From: Harryflintia acetispora
GTDB taxonomy: Bacteria; Bacillota; Clostridia; Oscillospirales; Ruminococcaceae
Direction: 5' to 3'
Assembly: GCA_004340125.1 (NCBI GenBank)
Contig: SLUK01000014.1
Location: 1-64,000, forward strand
DNA length: 64,000 nt
The number at the start of each line of letters is the position of its first letter. Positions within the stretch are counted from its first letter, which is position 1. Of this stretch, positions 48,986 through 57,652 are shown in pieces. The notes under the pieces are model-generated. The model ran no database searches, had not been told where the DNA came from, and worked only from the letters and a program-made list of their open reading frames with translations. The translations under genes were made by a program, and so were the position numbers.

Positions 48986-51010
48986 TCAGGGCAGCAGCAC
49001 CCCGTAATCGGGTAGGGCGCTCTGGCGGTTCTGGGAAAAGAAATACTCGTCGAAGATATCCTTGGCTACCTGCGGGCAGCCCAGATGCCCGCTCCACCCC
49101 TTCTCGATGACCACCGCCACCGCGATCTGCGGGTCCTCGGCGGGGGCGAAAGCGATGAAGGTGGCGTTGGGGTAATCCTTGGTCTGCGGGGTGCCGGTCT
49201 TGGAGGCCACGTCGATCGGATAGTTGGCGAAATACCGCTGCGCCGTGCCCACCCGCGAGGCCTTGACCATCCCCTGGATCACCGTCTCGAAGGCCTCGGG
49301 CGGCGCGTCCACCTGCTGTGCCACCCGCGGCTGGCTCGTAAAGACGGTCTCGTCGAAGGTATAGCTCTCGATGGATTTGACGATATTGACGTCCATGCGC
49401 TTTCCGCGGTTGCCTAAAGTCGCCGCATAGTTGGCCAGCTGCAAGGGGGTGAAGTTGTTATAGAGCTGCCCAATGGCCGACTGGATCACGTCGCCTCCGG
49501 TCCAGGGGTTCTGCGGCTCGTGCTTCGCCTTGGTTTCAGGCGAGGAGAGCTCGCCCACGCTCTCGGGGATCTCGATCCCGGTGGGCTGGGCCAGCCCGAA
49601 CTGGGTGCTGTAGCGGTTGATGTTCTCGATCCCCAGCTGCCGGCCGAGGTCGTAGAAGAAGATGTTGCAGCTGTAGCGCAGCGCATCGACGACATTGATC
49701 GCCCCGTGGGTCCCGAGACAGGTAGGCTGGTAGCCCTGATAGAAGGTGTAGACATGCCCGCAGGTGATGGTGGAAACGGGGGTGATCAGCCCCTCGGAAA
49801 GCCCCGCCACCGCCACCGAGGGCTTATAGATCGACCCGGCGGCGTAGGTGCCCTGGATGGCGCGATTGAGCAGCGGGCGGCGCGGGTCGTTTAGGAGGGA
49901 GGCGTAGTTGGTCCGGTAGGTGTCCATGTCGTAGCTCGGGTAGCTGGCGGCCGCCAGCACGTCGCCCGTTTTGCACTCGATGACCACCACCGCGCCCGAA
50001 TCGGCCTCCTTGCCCTCCCCCGCCTTCGCGGTCTGCTGCAAATTAAGGATTTCCCGCTCGAGCGAGCGCAGCGCCACCTGCTGGAGTCCCGAATCGATGG
50101 TCAGGATCACCGTGTTGCCCGGCACCGGGGGCTCCTCCTGGATCACGTCGATCACGTCCCCGCTCTGGTTTAAGGTGATCTTGCGCTTGCCGTCCCTGCC
50201 GCGCAGCTCGTCCTCGAAGGCGCGTTCGATCCCGGCCTTGCCCACCGTATCGTTGGGGGCGTAGCCCTTCTCCTTGAGCTCCTGGTATTCCTCGGCATAG
50301 ATCGGGCCGATGAAGCCAATCTCGTGCGGGGCCAAATCCCCGCTGACGTACTCGCGCACCGTGCTCTCCACCACGTCCACGCCGGGCAGGTCGTACCCGC
50401 GCTCCTTGACCTTGGAGACGGTGCCCATCGAAATGTTTTCGGCAAAGGTGTACTGCACCGAATAGTTAAAGCCCCGGCGCTCCATCTCATAGCGGATCCC
50501 GGCGATGGTGCGCTGCTCCTCGGGCGAAAAGCCGGAGGAAATCTTATAGCGCTCGCAGAGCCAGTACATCACGTTTTCCACCGAGGTGTCCGGCTGCACG
50601 CCGATGTCCGACTTGAGCCGGGCGATGGCGTCGTCCATCCCCTCGACATACTGGAAGGGCTGCGATCTGGTGACCGGCAGGTTGTCGATCCACCCCTCGC
50701 CCGAAGCGGCGAGGAGGTTTGTCAGCTTTAATATGATCTTGTTCTGTTCGTTCACCGGCAAAAACGCCCGGTCCAGCACAATGTTATAGCCGGTGGCGTT
50801 GACCGCCAGGGGGTTGCCATAGCGGTCCAGAATCTCGCCGCGCGCCGCCGCGACGACCTGCTCGCTGGTCGAGCCCTGCTGGACCAGCGCCTTATATTGC
50901 TCGCCCTCCACGATCTGCATCTGCATAAGCCGCAGCACATACGCGGTGAAGACCGCCGCTACGACCCCGCACAGCAGCAGGGTGCGCACACCCTTTTTCG
51001 GCAGATTCAT
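48986..51010 (-). CDS. mrdA: Penicillin-binding protein 2 (class B transpeptidase, elongasome)
   Basis: A 674-aa protein with one N-terminal helix (TLLLCGVVAAVFTAYVL), a dimerisation domain and a C-terminal transpeptidase. AAGSIYKPS holds the active-site Ser and Lys, YSCNIFFYDLG is the SxN motif, and SKTGTPQT the KTG motif. It crosslinks peptidoglycan during side-wall growth with MreBCD. AAGGGAAGG lies before the ATG. The gene follows mreD by 24 bases in the standard mreB-mreC-mreD-mrdA order. Confidence 0.95.
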   Translation of the reverse strand: MNLPKKGVRTLLLCGVVAAVFTAYVLRLMQMQIVEGEQYKALVQQGSTSEQVVAAARGEILDRYGNPLAVNATGYNIVLDRAFLPVNEQNKIILKLTNLLAASGEGWIDNLPVTRSQPFQYVEGMDDAIARLKSDIGVQPDTSVENVMYWLCERYKISSGFSPEEQRTIAGIRYEMERRGFNYSVQYTFAENISMGTVSKVKERGYDLPGVDVVESTVREYVSGDLAPHEIGFIGPIYAEEYQELKEKGYAPNDTVGKAGIERAFEDELRGRDGKRKITLNQSGDVIDVIQEEPPVPGNTVILTIDSGLQQVALRSLEREILNLQQTAKAGEGKEADSGAVVVIECKTGDVLAAASYPSYDMDTYRTNYASLLNDPRRPLLNRAIQGTYAAGSIYKPSVAVAGLSEGLITPVSTITCGHVYTFYQGYQPTCLGTHGAINVVDALRYSCNIFFYDLGRQLGIENINRYSTQFGLAQPTGIEIPESVGELSSPETKAKHEPQNPWTGGDVIQSAIGQLYNNFTPLQLANYAATLGNRGKRMDVNIVKSIESYTFDETVFTSQPRVAQQVDAPPEAFETVIQGMVKASRVGTAQRYFANYPIDVASKTGTPQTKDYPNATFIAFAPAEDPQIAVAVVIEKGWSGHLGCPQVAKDIFDEYFFSQNRQSALPDYGVLLP

Positions 51011-51034
51011 GGCAGTTTCCTTCCCTTAGAAAAA

Positions 51035-51559
51035 TCAGATGTTGATCCTCGAATCGAAGCCGCTACAGAGCTTCCCGAAGACCCAGAAAAATAGCGGGGC
51101 GGTCACCGTGGTATAGACGATGGTGGGCAGCGTATGCGAAAGGAACAGGGAGCCGATCCCCGCATAAGCCCACAGCCCATACTGGAAATAGAAGTCGAGC
51201 AGCCCACAAAGGGTGCTCGTGCAGAGCACCATCAGCAGGGCGTTTAAGAGGGTGCGCCGCATGAGATAGATGGTCAGCAGCCCGGCGGCGGCCGCCAGGA
51301 TCAGCAGCAGCACCGAGTAGAGCCCATAGAAGGCAAAGCCCCCCAAATCGCAGAGCATCCCCGCGAGCAGCCCGTAAAGTCCGCCGGAAAACTCCCCCTC
51401 ATACATCGCCAGGGTGATCGCCGCCGGAATCAGCAGCACCGGCTTGACCCCGAGCACGGAAAAGAGCCCCGGCGTGCTCTGCAGCACATAGATCAGCAGG
51501 AACAGCACCGTCAGGGTGCAGTATTTGATGGTCAATATCTTGCGTCGGTTGTTGGTCAC
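51035..51559 (-). CDS. mreD: Rod shape-determining protein MreD
   Basis: A 174-aa membrane protein with five to six predicted helices (first: LTVLFLLIYVLQSTPGLFSV). MreD is the small multi-pass subunit of the elongasome. The GTG at 51559 overlaps the mreC TGA stop (GTGA) and has GGAGGGG upstream. A longer in-frame reading extends into mreC but would be out of register with the family. The sequence is poorly conserved in this family; the call rests on context, size and helices. Confidence 0.88.
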   Translation of the reverse strand: MTNNRRKILTIKYCTLTVLFLLIYVLQSTPGLFSVLGVKPVLLIPAAITLAMYEGEFSGGLYGLLAGMLCDLGGFAFYGLYSVLLLILAAAAGLLTIYLMRRTLLNALLMVLCTSTLCGLLDFYFQYGLWAYAGIGSLFLSHTLPTIVYTTVTAPLFFWVFGKLCSGFDSRINI

Positions 51560-52533
51560 GGCTGCCCCTCCGAGGAAGCGTCCTCCCGGGACGGGGTCCC
51601 TTCGGACGAGGCGGACGGGGCGGATGACGACGCATCCCCGCCGAGGGTGGCGGGCACGCCGCTGCGCTGCGCTCCCTGCGCGGGCTTCGGGCCGCCGCCC
51701 TGGCCGGAGAAGGAGGTGATGATAAACACATCCTTGATGTTCTGCACCTGCGCGGCGGGAGTGATGACCGCATAAAGGGTCATCCCGGCGGCCTCGGTGC
51801 GCACTTCCTTCATGGTGCCGATGACCAGGCCCTTGGGGTAGACCCCGCCCAGCCCCGAGGTGAGCACCAGGTCCCCCGGCGCCGCGGCGCTCTCCCGCTC
51901 GAGGTAGCTCATCTTGCAAAGCCCCTCGGCGCTGAGCGCCACATCCCCCGACACCACCCCGATGTCCCGCGTGCGCGAATCGGTCGCGCCGATGTCGTTG
52001 GCCACGTCGAGGATGGTGGTCACCTTGGCGTAGCTGAGCCCCACCTCGCTGACCCGGCCCACCAGCCCGTCGGGGGTGATCACCGGGTCGTTGGGCGATA
52101 CCCCGTCGAGCGACCCCTTATCAATCGAGAAGGCGTAAAAGCGCTCGTTCGGGTCCCGGCCGATGACCTCGGCCGGCTCGAAGGTCAGGGTGGGATTCTG
52201 CTCCTTTAGGTCGAGGTATTGCTTATAGTGGTCGTTCTCCTGCTTGTAGCGCTCGATGTCCACCACCTGCTCGCGCAGCCGGCGGATCTCCTCCTTGAGC
52301 TGCTGGTTCTCCTCATAGAGGCTCTGGGCATCCACATATTTCTCGAAAAAACCAGTAGCCGCCCCCGAGATGGTCGAGGACAGCTTTTGGATCGGAGTGG
52401 TGATCAGCCCGAGGAACTGCGAGGTGGGGGAGGCCCGTCCGCCGAGATAGGCGCCCACGAACATCAAAACCACCAGCACGCAGAGGATTGCCACCAGGAT
52501 TTTAAATTTTACACTCCTGAAAAAATCGCCCAA
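51556..52533 (-). CDS. mreC: Rod shape-determining protein MreC
   Basis: A 325-aa protein: one N-terminal helix (KILVAILCVLVVLMFVGAYL), a coiled coil (about residues 65-105, QLKEEIRRLREQVVDIERY) and the beta-barrel MreC domain (AEVIGRDPNERFYAFSIDKG, VISGLGGVYPKGLVIGT-like sequence). The C-terminal 40 residues are a Ser/Ala/Glu-rich disordered tail. It links MreB to PBP2 outside the membrane. The start is TTG at 52533 with AAGGG-rich upstream sequence; it lies 44 bases after mreB. Confidence 0.93.
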   Translation of the reverse strand: MGDFFRSVKFKILVAILCVLVVLMFVGAYLGGRASPTSQFLGLITTPIQKLSSTISGAATGFFEKYVDAQSLYEENQQLKEEIRRLREQVVDIERYKQENDHYKQYLDLKEQNPTLTFEPAEVIGRDPNERFYAFSIDKGSLDGVSPNDPVITPDGLVGRVSEVGLSYAKVTTILDVANDIGATDSRTRDIGVVSGDVALSAEGLCKMSYLERESAAAPGDLVLTSGLGGVYPKGLVIGTMKEVRTEAAGMTLYAVITPAAQVQNIKDVFIITSFSGQGGGPKPAQGAQRSGVPATLGGDASSSAPSASSEGTPSREDASSEGQP

Positions 52534-52577
52534 CTTGAACCCTTGCCTTTCGGGGAACTACCGCCATTGTTTTGGCT

Positions 52578-53609
52578 TTAGTACTTCTTGTCGTCGTCCG
52601 AGGAGATCACGTCCCCCAGCTTGTCGAAGTTGTCCAGCACCTTGCCCGAGCCCAGCGCGACGCAGTCCAGCGGGTTTTCGGCGATGTAGACCGGCATGCC
52701 GGTCTCCTTACTGATCAGCCGGTCCAGCCCGCGCAGCAGCGCGCCGCCGCCGGTGAGGTAAATCCCGTGGTCGATGATGTCCGCCGACAGCTCGGGCGGG
52801 GTGCGCTCGAGGGTGGTCTTGATCGCATCGAGCACCGAGGAGAGCGGGTCGGTCAGCGCCTCTCGCACCTCGGAGGCGGAGAGCATGATGTTTTTCGGCA
52901 GCCCGTCCATCAGGTTGCGCCCTTTGATCTCCATGGTGGCGTCCTCCTCGTCCTCGAGGGCGTAGGCCGAGCCAATCTGGATTTTGATGTCCTCGCTGGT
53001 GCGCTCGCCGATGAGCAGGTTATATTTCTTCTTGACGAAATCGATGATCGAGGAATCGAACTCGTCGCCTCCAACCCGCACGCTGCGGGCCGCGACGATC
53101 CCCCCGAGGCTGATGACCGCCACCTCGCTGGTGCCGCCCCCGATGTCCACGACCATGCTGCCGCTCGCCTCGGCGACCGGCAGTCCGGCGCCGATGGCGG
53201 CCGCCATCGGCTCCTCGATGATCGACACCTGCTTGGCTCCCGCCTTTAAGGTCGCCTCCTTGACGGCGCGGCGCTCGACCGCGGTGACGCCCGAGGGGAT
53301 GCAGATGACCACCCGCGGGCGGGCGAAGGCGGAATTGTTAAAGGCCTTCTTGATGAAAATCTGCAGCATGCTCGCGGTGATGTCGAAGTCGGCGATCACC
53401 CCGTCCTTGAGCGGGCGCACCACCACGATCGACCCCGGGGTGCGGCCGATGACCTCCTTGGCCTCCTGCCCAACGTAGCGCACCGTGTCGGTGCGGGTGT
53501 CCACCGCGACCACCGAGGGCTCGCGCATGATGATGCCCTTCCCCTTCATGAAGATCAGCGTGTTCGCCGTGCCGAGGTCGACCCCGATATCCTTATTAAA
53601 CGAAAACAT
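52578..53609 (-). CDS. mreB: Rod shape-determining actin homologue MreB
   Basis: A 343-aa protein. GVDLGTANTLIF is the phosphate-1 loop, VVDIGGGTSEVAVISLGG the phosphate-2 loop, and YLTGGGALLRGLDRLI the adenosine motif. It polymerises under the membrane and directs side-wall synthesis. GAGAGGAG precedes the ATG. It is the first gene of the mre group, with a good promoter at 53651-53679. Confidence 0.97.
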   Translation of the reverse strand: MFSFNKDIGVDLGTANTLIFMKGKGIIMREPSVVAVDTRTDTVRYVGQEAKEVIGRTPGSIVVVRPLKDGVIADFDITASMLQIFIKKAFNNSAFARPRVVICIPSGVTAVERRAVKEATLKAGAKQVSIIEEPMAAAIGAGLPVAEASGSMVVDIGGGTSEVAVISLGGIVAARSVRVGGDEFDSSIIDFVKKKYNLLIGERTSEDIKIQIGSAYALEDEEDATMEIKGRNLMDGLPKNIMLSASEVREALTDPLSSVLDAIKTTLERTPPELSADIIDHGIYLTGGGALLRGLDRLISKETGMPVYIAENPLDCVALGSGKVLDNFDKLGDVISSDDDKKY

Positions 53610-53650
53610 ATCGAAACTAGCTCCTCTCGCCGTAGCCTATTTACCTACCT

Positions 53651-53679
53651 ATTATAACCGCTCGTGGAATTTTTCACAA
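53651..53679 (-). promoter_or_regulatory. Sigma-A-type promoter of mreBCD-mrdA
   Basis: TTGTGA (53674-53679) and TATAAT (53651-53656) are separated by 17 bases on the minus strand, about 40 bases before the mreB start. Confidence 0.8.
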
Positions 53680-53697
53680 CAATTTTTCACGAATCAC

Positions 53698-54276
53698 TTA
53701 ATCCCGCGGCGCTTCTTGCCAAAGTCCCAGCCGCCGCAGCTCCCGCCAAAGCCTTGCCACTGGCAGGCCGACCACGTTAAAGTAGTCGCCCCGCACCGCC
53801 CCCACGAGCAGCGAGCCGTATCCCTGGATCCCGTAGGCCCCCGCCTTGTCGGCGTATTCCCCGGTCTCGAGGTACCAGCTTATCGTATGCGCATCCAGCG
53901 GGTAGAACTCGACCTCGGTACAGACACTGAAGCCGGCGTCCCCCTTCGGGGAGCGGACGGCCACCCCGGTGTAAACCTCATGGGTGCGCCCGCTCAAAGA
54001 GCGGAGCATATCCGCCGCCTGCGCCCGGTCCCGGGGCTTGCCAAGAATTTTGTTATCAATGGCCACCACCGTGTCCGCCCCGATGACAAGATCGTGCGGG
54101 TGCGTACCGGCCACCGCTCCCGCCTTGAGCGCCGCCAGATATTCCACCGCCTCGTGGGGGGACATATCCCCGGGCAGGGTCTCGTCGGCATCGGCGGGGA
54201 CGACCTCGAACCGGCTGTAGATCAGGCGCAGCAGCTCCTGGCGGCGCGGGGATTGGGAAGCCAAGATCCGCCTCAC
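53698..54276 (-). CDS. maf: Maf-family nucleoside triphosphate pyrophosphatase
   Basis: A 192-aa protein: ILASQSPRRQELLRL at the N-terminus, DLVIGADTVVAIDNKILGKP with the catalytic Asp, and GRTHEVYTGVAV with DKAGAYGIQGYGSLLV near the end. Maf proteins hydrolyse non-canonical or modified nucleotides (dTTP, UTP, m7GTP types) and are often next to mreB in Firmicutes. The start overlaps the dut stop by four bases, so it is coupled to dut. Confidence 0.95.
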   Translation of the reverse strand: MRRILASQSPRRQELLRLIYSRFEVVPADADETLPGDMSPHEAVEYLAALKAGAVAGTHPHDLVIGADTVVAIDNKILGKPRDRAQAADMLRSLSGRTHEVYTGVAVRSPKGDAGFSVCTEVEFYPLDAHTISWYLETGEYADKAGAYGIQGYGSLLVGAVRGDYFNVVGLPVARLWRELRRLGLWQEAPRD

Positions 54277-54737
54277 TGCTTTTCTCCCCCGAGCGTCCCC
54301 CTACCGGTGCTGCCGAAGCCGCCCGCCCCCCGCTCGGTCTCGTCGAGGGACTCCACCTCGCACAGCTCGGGCGTATGGACGGGCAGGACCACCAGCTGGG
54401 CGATCCGCTCGCCCGGCTGCACGGTGTAGGGCTCTTTCGAGTGATTGCGCAGGCCGATGATGAGCTCCCCGCGGTAGTCGCTGTCGATCACGCCCACCGC
54501 GTTGGCGGGGGTGAGCCCATGCTTATTTCCCAGCCCGCTGCGCCCGAAGATGAGCGCAACGTAGCCCGGATCGGGCAGCGCGATGGCGATCCCGCTGCCC
54601 AGGCGCTGCGTCTCCCCCGGCAGAATGGTCACGGGGGACCGGATGTCCGCGCACAGGTCGTATCCCGCGCTCCCTCCGGTGGCGCGCGCCGGCAGCACGG
54701 CGGTCTCGCTCAGCCGCTTTATCATCAGTTTTTCCAT
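54273..54737 (-). CDS. dut: dUTP diphosphatase (dUTPase)
   Basis: A 154-aa trimeric-type dUTPase. The five conserved motifs are present: SAGYDLCADI, GRSGLGNKHGL, GVIDSDYRGEL (catalytic Asp), GERIAQLVVLP and RGAGGFGSTG. It hydrolyses dUTP to dUMP. I chose the ATG at 54737; a longer in-frame reading runs back into the U32 peptidase gene. The stop overlaps maf. Confidence 0.96.
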   Translation of the reverse strand: MEKLMIKRLSETAVLPARATGGSAGYDLCADIRSPVTILPGETQRLGSGIAIALPDPGYVALIFGRSGLGNKHGLTPANAVGVIDSDYRGELIIGLRNHSKEPYTVQPGERIAQLVVLPVHTPELCEVESLDETERGAGGFGSTGRGTLGGEKQ

Positions 54738-54777
54738 ACTATCATCTTGCCCCTTCCGATTGATGTTTAGGCAGGCT

Positions 54778-56850
54778 CTAGAGCACCTTGCGGAAATAGA
54801 GCCCGCGGGTGACGCCGCCCCGCATATCGGCCGGGGCCTCTCCCGCGTATTCCCGCGCGATTTGCAGCGCCTCAGCGCCGCTTTCAAAGGTGAAGGAGAG
54901 CCAGTAAAAGTCGATGTTCTGTATTTCTCCCATCCGGTCGGCCAGATAGAGGGTCTCGCTGTTAAAAAGCTGGGCGGCGCCCATCGCGCAGCAGACCGGG
55001 AAGGCATGTCCCTGCCGGTCGCGCAGGGCGCCGGTCCCCTCGCGGCAGCGCCGGCAGCCGAGGGTCTCCCGCAGCGGGCAGGCGCGCATGGTCATCAACG
55101 GCAGCCGCCCGTAGGCGACGATCCCCCGTGCCGCCTCCCCGCCAAGGCCGGCGATACGCGGGGCCATCAGCTCGATGGAGAGGGTGCTCTCCCCCACCCC
55201 GAGTTCGCGGTACTCCTCCAACGCCCGGGAATTTGTGATGTTGAGCGAGGCGTCCCCGATCAGTGTAAAGCCGAGCGCCTTGCCAAGCCGGACCCCCGCC
55301 AGCCCCGAGACCAGCAGCCTTTCCACCCCCAGCTCCCGCAGCGCGCTGAGCTCCCGGTGCAGCTCGCCGTCGTCAAAGCTGACGATCGGCTGGCGCACCG
55401 CCAGCTTGTGGAGGTTCTCCTGCCCCAGCGGGCTCTCCAGCAGCGTGCGCAGCGCGCGCGGCGGCAGGGCGCACAGCTCACAGAGCTTTAGCAGTCCGGG
55501 CGTGACCTGCCCGGCCGAAAGTGCGCAGACCCGCAGCGCGGGCTTATCCTTTGCCCGGTGCCGGGGCAGCGGCGGGGTCCAGTCCTGAAACGGGATGGGC
55601 GCGAGCTGCCGCCGCTGCTCGCTCAGCTCCTGCAAAGCGCTGCGCCGCAACGCGTTCAGCGACGAGAGCGGAACCATCAACTTATCGTCAATTTCTGTCG
55701 AAATATCACCAATTGTATAATACGTTCCCCCCAGCTTCCCCAGTGCCTTGCAGGCGTCCTCCCGGGTGGTGGGACGGTTTTGCGCCGGCGCCGGGGTATC
55801 TCCAAGCGCCACGGCGGTGTGCCCCTCCCTGTCCCGGACGGTGAGGGAGGAGGGCTCCCCTTCGCGCAGGCAGAGCTCCATCGAAACCGGAACGCCGGGG
55901 TATTCCCGCTGCCCGAGGCGCTGCAGCGCGGGCAGCGCCTCCTTGGTGGCCCGCACATCCTCCTGGCGGCGCACTCCGAACATGGAGCGCTCCAGATGGC
56001 CGGTATAATACCCGTCGGTGAACCCCCCGCGGGAGAAGGCGCTCTGCAGCGCCTGCCAGTCGGGGGTTCTGCCCTCCAGGGCTTCTCTGGCGGCCGTCAC
56101 CGCCGCCGCCACATATTCGGGGCGCTTCATCCGCCCCTCGATCTTGAGCGAGGCCACCCCGGCGCGCCGCAGCTGCCCCATGTATTCGGGCGTGAGCAGG
56201 GACATGTCCCGCAGCGAGAGGGCGTAGCCATTGTCCGGCTTCGCGCTCGCGGCGCAGGTGATCCTCTGGCGGCAGGGCTGGGCGCACATCCCGCGGTTTC
56301 CGCTGCGCCCGCCCGCCATGGCGCTAAGGGTGCATTGGCCGCTCAGAGACATGCACAGCGCCCCATGCACGAAGAGCTCGATCTCGATCGGGGAGTGCCT
56401 GCAGATGTGTTCGATCTCGGATCGGGAAAGCTCCCTGGCGAGCACCGCGCGGGAAAAGCCCATCTCTGCGAGCTGCAGCACCCCTTCCAGGTTGTGCACG
56501 CTCATCTGGGTCGAGGCGTGCACCGGCAGCGCGGGCGCACATTCGCGCAGAAGCCGCAGCATGGCCAGGTCCTGCACGATCACCCCGTCGAGCGCGCAGG
56601 CGCACGCGGTACGGATGACCGACCTGGCCTCCTCCATCTCCCGGTCGAACACCAGGGTGTTGAGGGTCAGATGGATTTTGACCCCCCGCTCATGGCAGAA
56701 GGAGGCGGTCCGGTGGAGCGTCTCTTCATCGAAATTCCTGGCCCCCCGCCGGGCGTTGAGGCCCTGCAGCCCCAGATAGACGGCGTTCGCCCCGCAGCGC
56801 ACCGCGGCGAGCACGCTTTCCTCGCTTCCCGCCGGCGCCAATATCTCCAT
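54778..56850 (-). CDS. U32-family peptidase, RlhA/TrhP-type RNA hydroxylase-like
   Basis: A 690-aa protein. The N-terminal U32 domain has ILAPAGSEESVLAAV, GMCAQPCRQ with two of the conserved Cys, and LLTPEYMGQLRRAGVASLKI. A long C-terminal region of about 300 aa matches the extra DUF3656-type domain of larger U32 members, and CPLRETLGCRRCREG holds further Cys. Members such as RlhA and TrhP hydroxylate 23S rRNA or tRNA using prephenate; protease activity is doubtful. GGAGGA precedes the ATG at 56850. It is co-directional with zapA upstream and dut downstream. Confidence 0.9.
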   Translation of the reverse strand: MEILAPAGSEESVLAAVRCGANAVYLGLQGLNARRGARNFDEETLHRTASFCHERGVKIHLTLNTLVFDREMEEARSVIRTACACALDGVIVQDLAMLRLLRECAPALPVHASTQMSVHNLEGVLQLAEMGFSRAVLARELSRSEIEHICRHSPIEIELFVHGALCMSLSGQCTLSAMAGGRSGNRGMCAQPCRQRITCAASAKPDNGYALSLRDMSLLTPEYMGQLRRAGVASLKIEGRMKRPEYVAAAVTAAREALEGRTPDWQALQSAFSRGGFTDGYYTGHLERSMFGVRRQEDVRATKEALPALQRLGQREYPGVPVSMELCLREGEPSSLTVRDREGHTAVALGDTPAPAQNRPTTREDACKALGKLGGTYYTIGDISTEIDDKLMVPLSSLNALRRSALQELSEQRRQLAPIPFQDWTPPLPRHRAKDKPALRVCALSAGQVTPGLLKLCELCALPPRALRTLLESPLGQENLHKLAVRQPIVSFDDGELHRELSALRELGVERLLVSGLAGVRLGKALGFTLIGDASLNITNSRALEEYRELGVGESTLSIELMAPRIAGLGGEAARGIVAYGRLPLMTMRACPLRETLGCRRCREGTGALRDRQGHAFPVCCAMGAAQLFNSETLYLADRMGEIQNIDFYWLSFTFESGAEALQIAREYAGEAPADMRGGVTRGLYFRKVL

Positions 56851-56938
56851 TTCAGAAGTCCTCCTCCCGGCAGCTAAACTCCAAAAACGGGTCCCGCCCA
56901 CAGGCGGGGCCCGCTCTCGCCCTTGAGAGCCCGGCGGC

Positions 56939-57313
56939 TCATTTCTTCTGGGCAGCCCCTCCGGCCGGCGCGCCGCTCTTCTTGAGCAGCTCGTTTTCCC
57001 GCGACAGCCGCTTCACCTCGGCGCGCAGCTCGTCGAGCTCGATGCGCTGCTTGGCGTTGTCCTCAAGGTATCCGGTCAGCTGGTCGCGGATGTGGTCGGC
57101 GCCCTGCTCGCTCTTCTTCTTCCCGTCGGCATAATCCAGCAGGCAGAGGATCAGGGCATCGCTCTGGGACAGGGTGCCGTTGGCGCCCATTACCTCCTCG
57201 AGCTTTTCGTTGATCCCGCGCGCGAGCTCGAGCACATATTCCTCCGGCTCGTTGGTCGAAATGGTGTATCTTCCCGTGCCGATCTCCACGCGCACACGAT
57301 TGATAATCTCCAT
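56939..57313 (-). CDS. zapA: Cell division protein ZapA
   Basis: A 124-aa protein. The N-terminal part (VRVEIGTGRYTISTNEPEEY) is the ZapA fold; a C-terminal coiled coil (about residues 75-110, LEDNAKQRIELDELRAEVKR) mediates tetramerisation. It crosslinks FtsZ protofilaments at the division ring. I chose the ATG at 57313 because it matches the family start; an upstream ATG at 57358 has no ribosome site. GGGAGG lies 13 bases before the chosen ATG, a long spacing. Confidence 0.9.
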   Translation of the reverse strand: MEIINRVRVEIGTGRYTISTNEPEEYVLELARGINEKLEEVMGANGTLSQSDALILCLLDYADGKKKSEQGADHIRDQLTGYLEDNAKQRIELDELRAEVKRLSRENELLKKSGAPAGGAAQKK

Positions 57314-57411
57314 GATGACGGCTTGTCCTCCCGCTTTTTCACTGGCAAATTTCTGCATAACGCCCCGAACGCCGTGGCATTCTTTTTTAAGGGGCGGATC
57401 AGTCTACCCCC

Positions 57412-57438
57412 ATTATAAACTATTTTTCGCCCCTGCAA
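57412..57438 (-). promoter_or_regulatory. Possible zapA promoter
   Basis: TATAAT (57412-57417) has TTGCAG 15 bases upstream on the minus strand; the spacing is short. It is the best candidate in the 57314-57652 gap, which holds no gene. Confidence 0.4.
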
Positions 57439-57522
57439 AAGACCATTTCCCAAATTATCAGATTGTTTACAGCATAGTCATAAAAATACGCCGCTGCGGG
57501 GCGCTCTTTTCCCCTGTGGCAC

Positions 57523-57551
57523 TTGCAGAAAACTCGTTTCTGTAATATGAT
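57523..57551 (+). promoter_or_regulatory. Promoter of glgP
   Basis: TTGCAG (57523-57528) and TATGAT (57546-57551) are separated by 17 bases, about 100 bases before the glycogen phosphorylase start. A TGGAGG ribosome site precedes the ATG. Confidence 0.6.
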
Positions 57552-57652
57552 AGAATAGTATAGATGTCTGCTATAAAAAGTTTTCGAGACCAGATGCTGA
57601 CGACATCATAAGGGGACCGCTATCCCGCAGAATAAATGGAGGTGCCAATTCA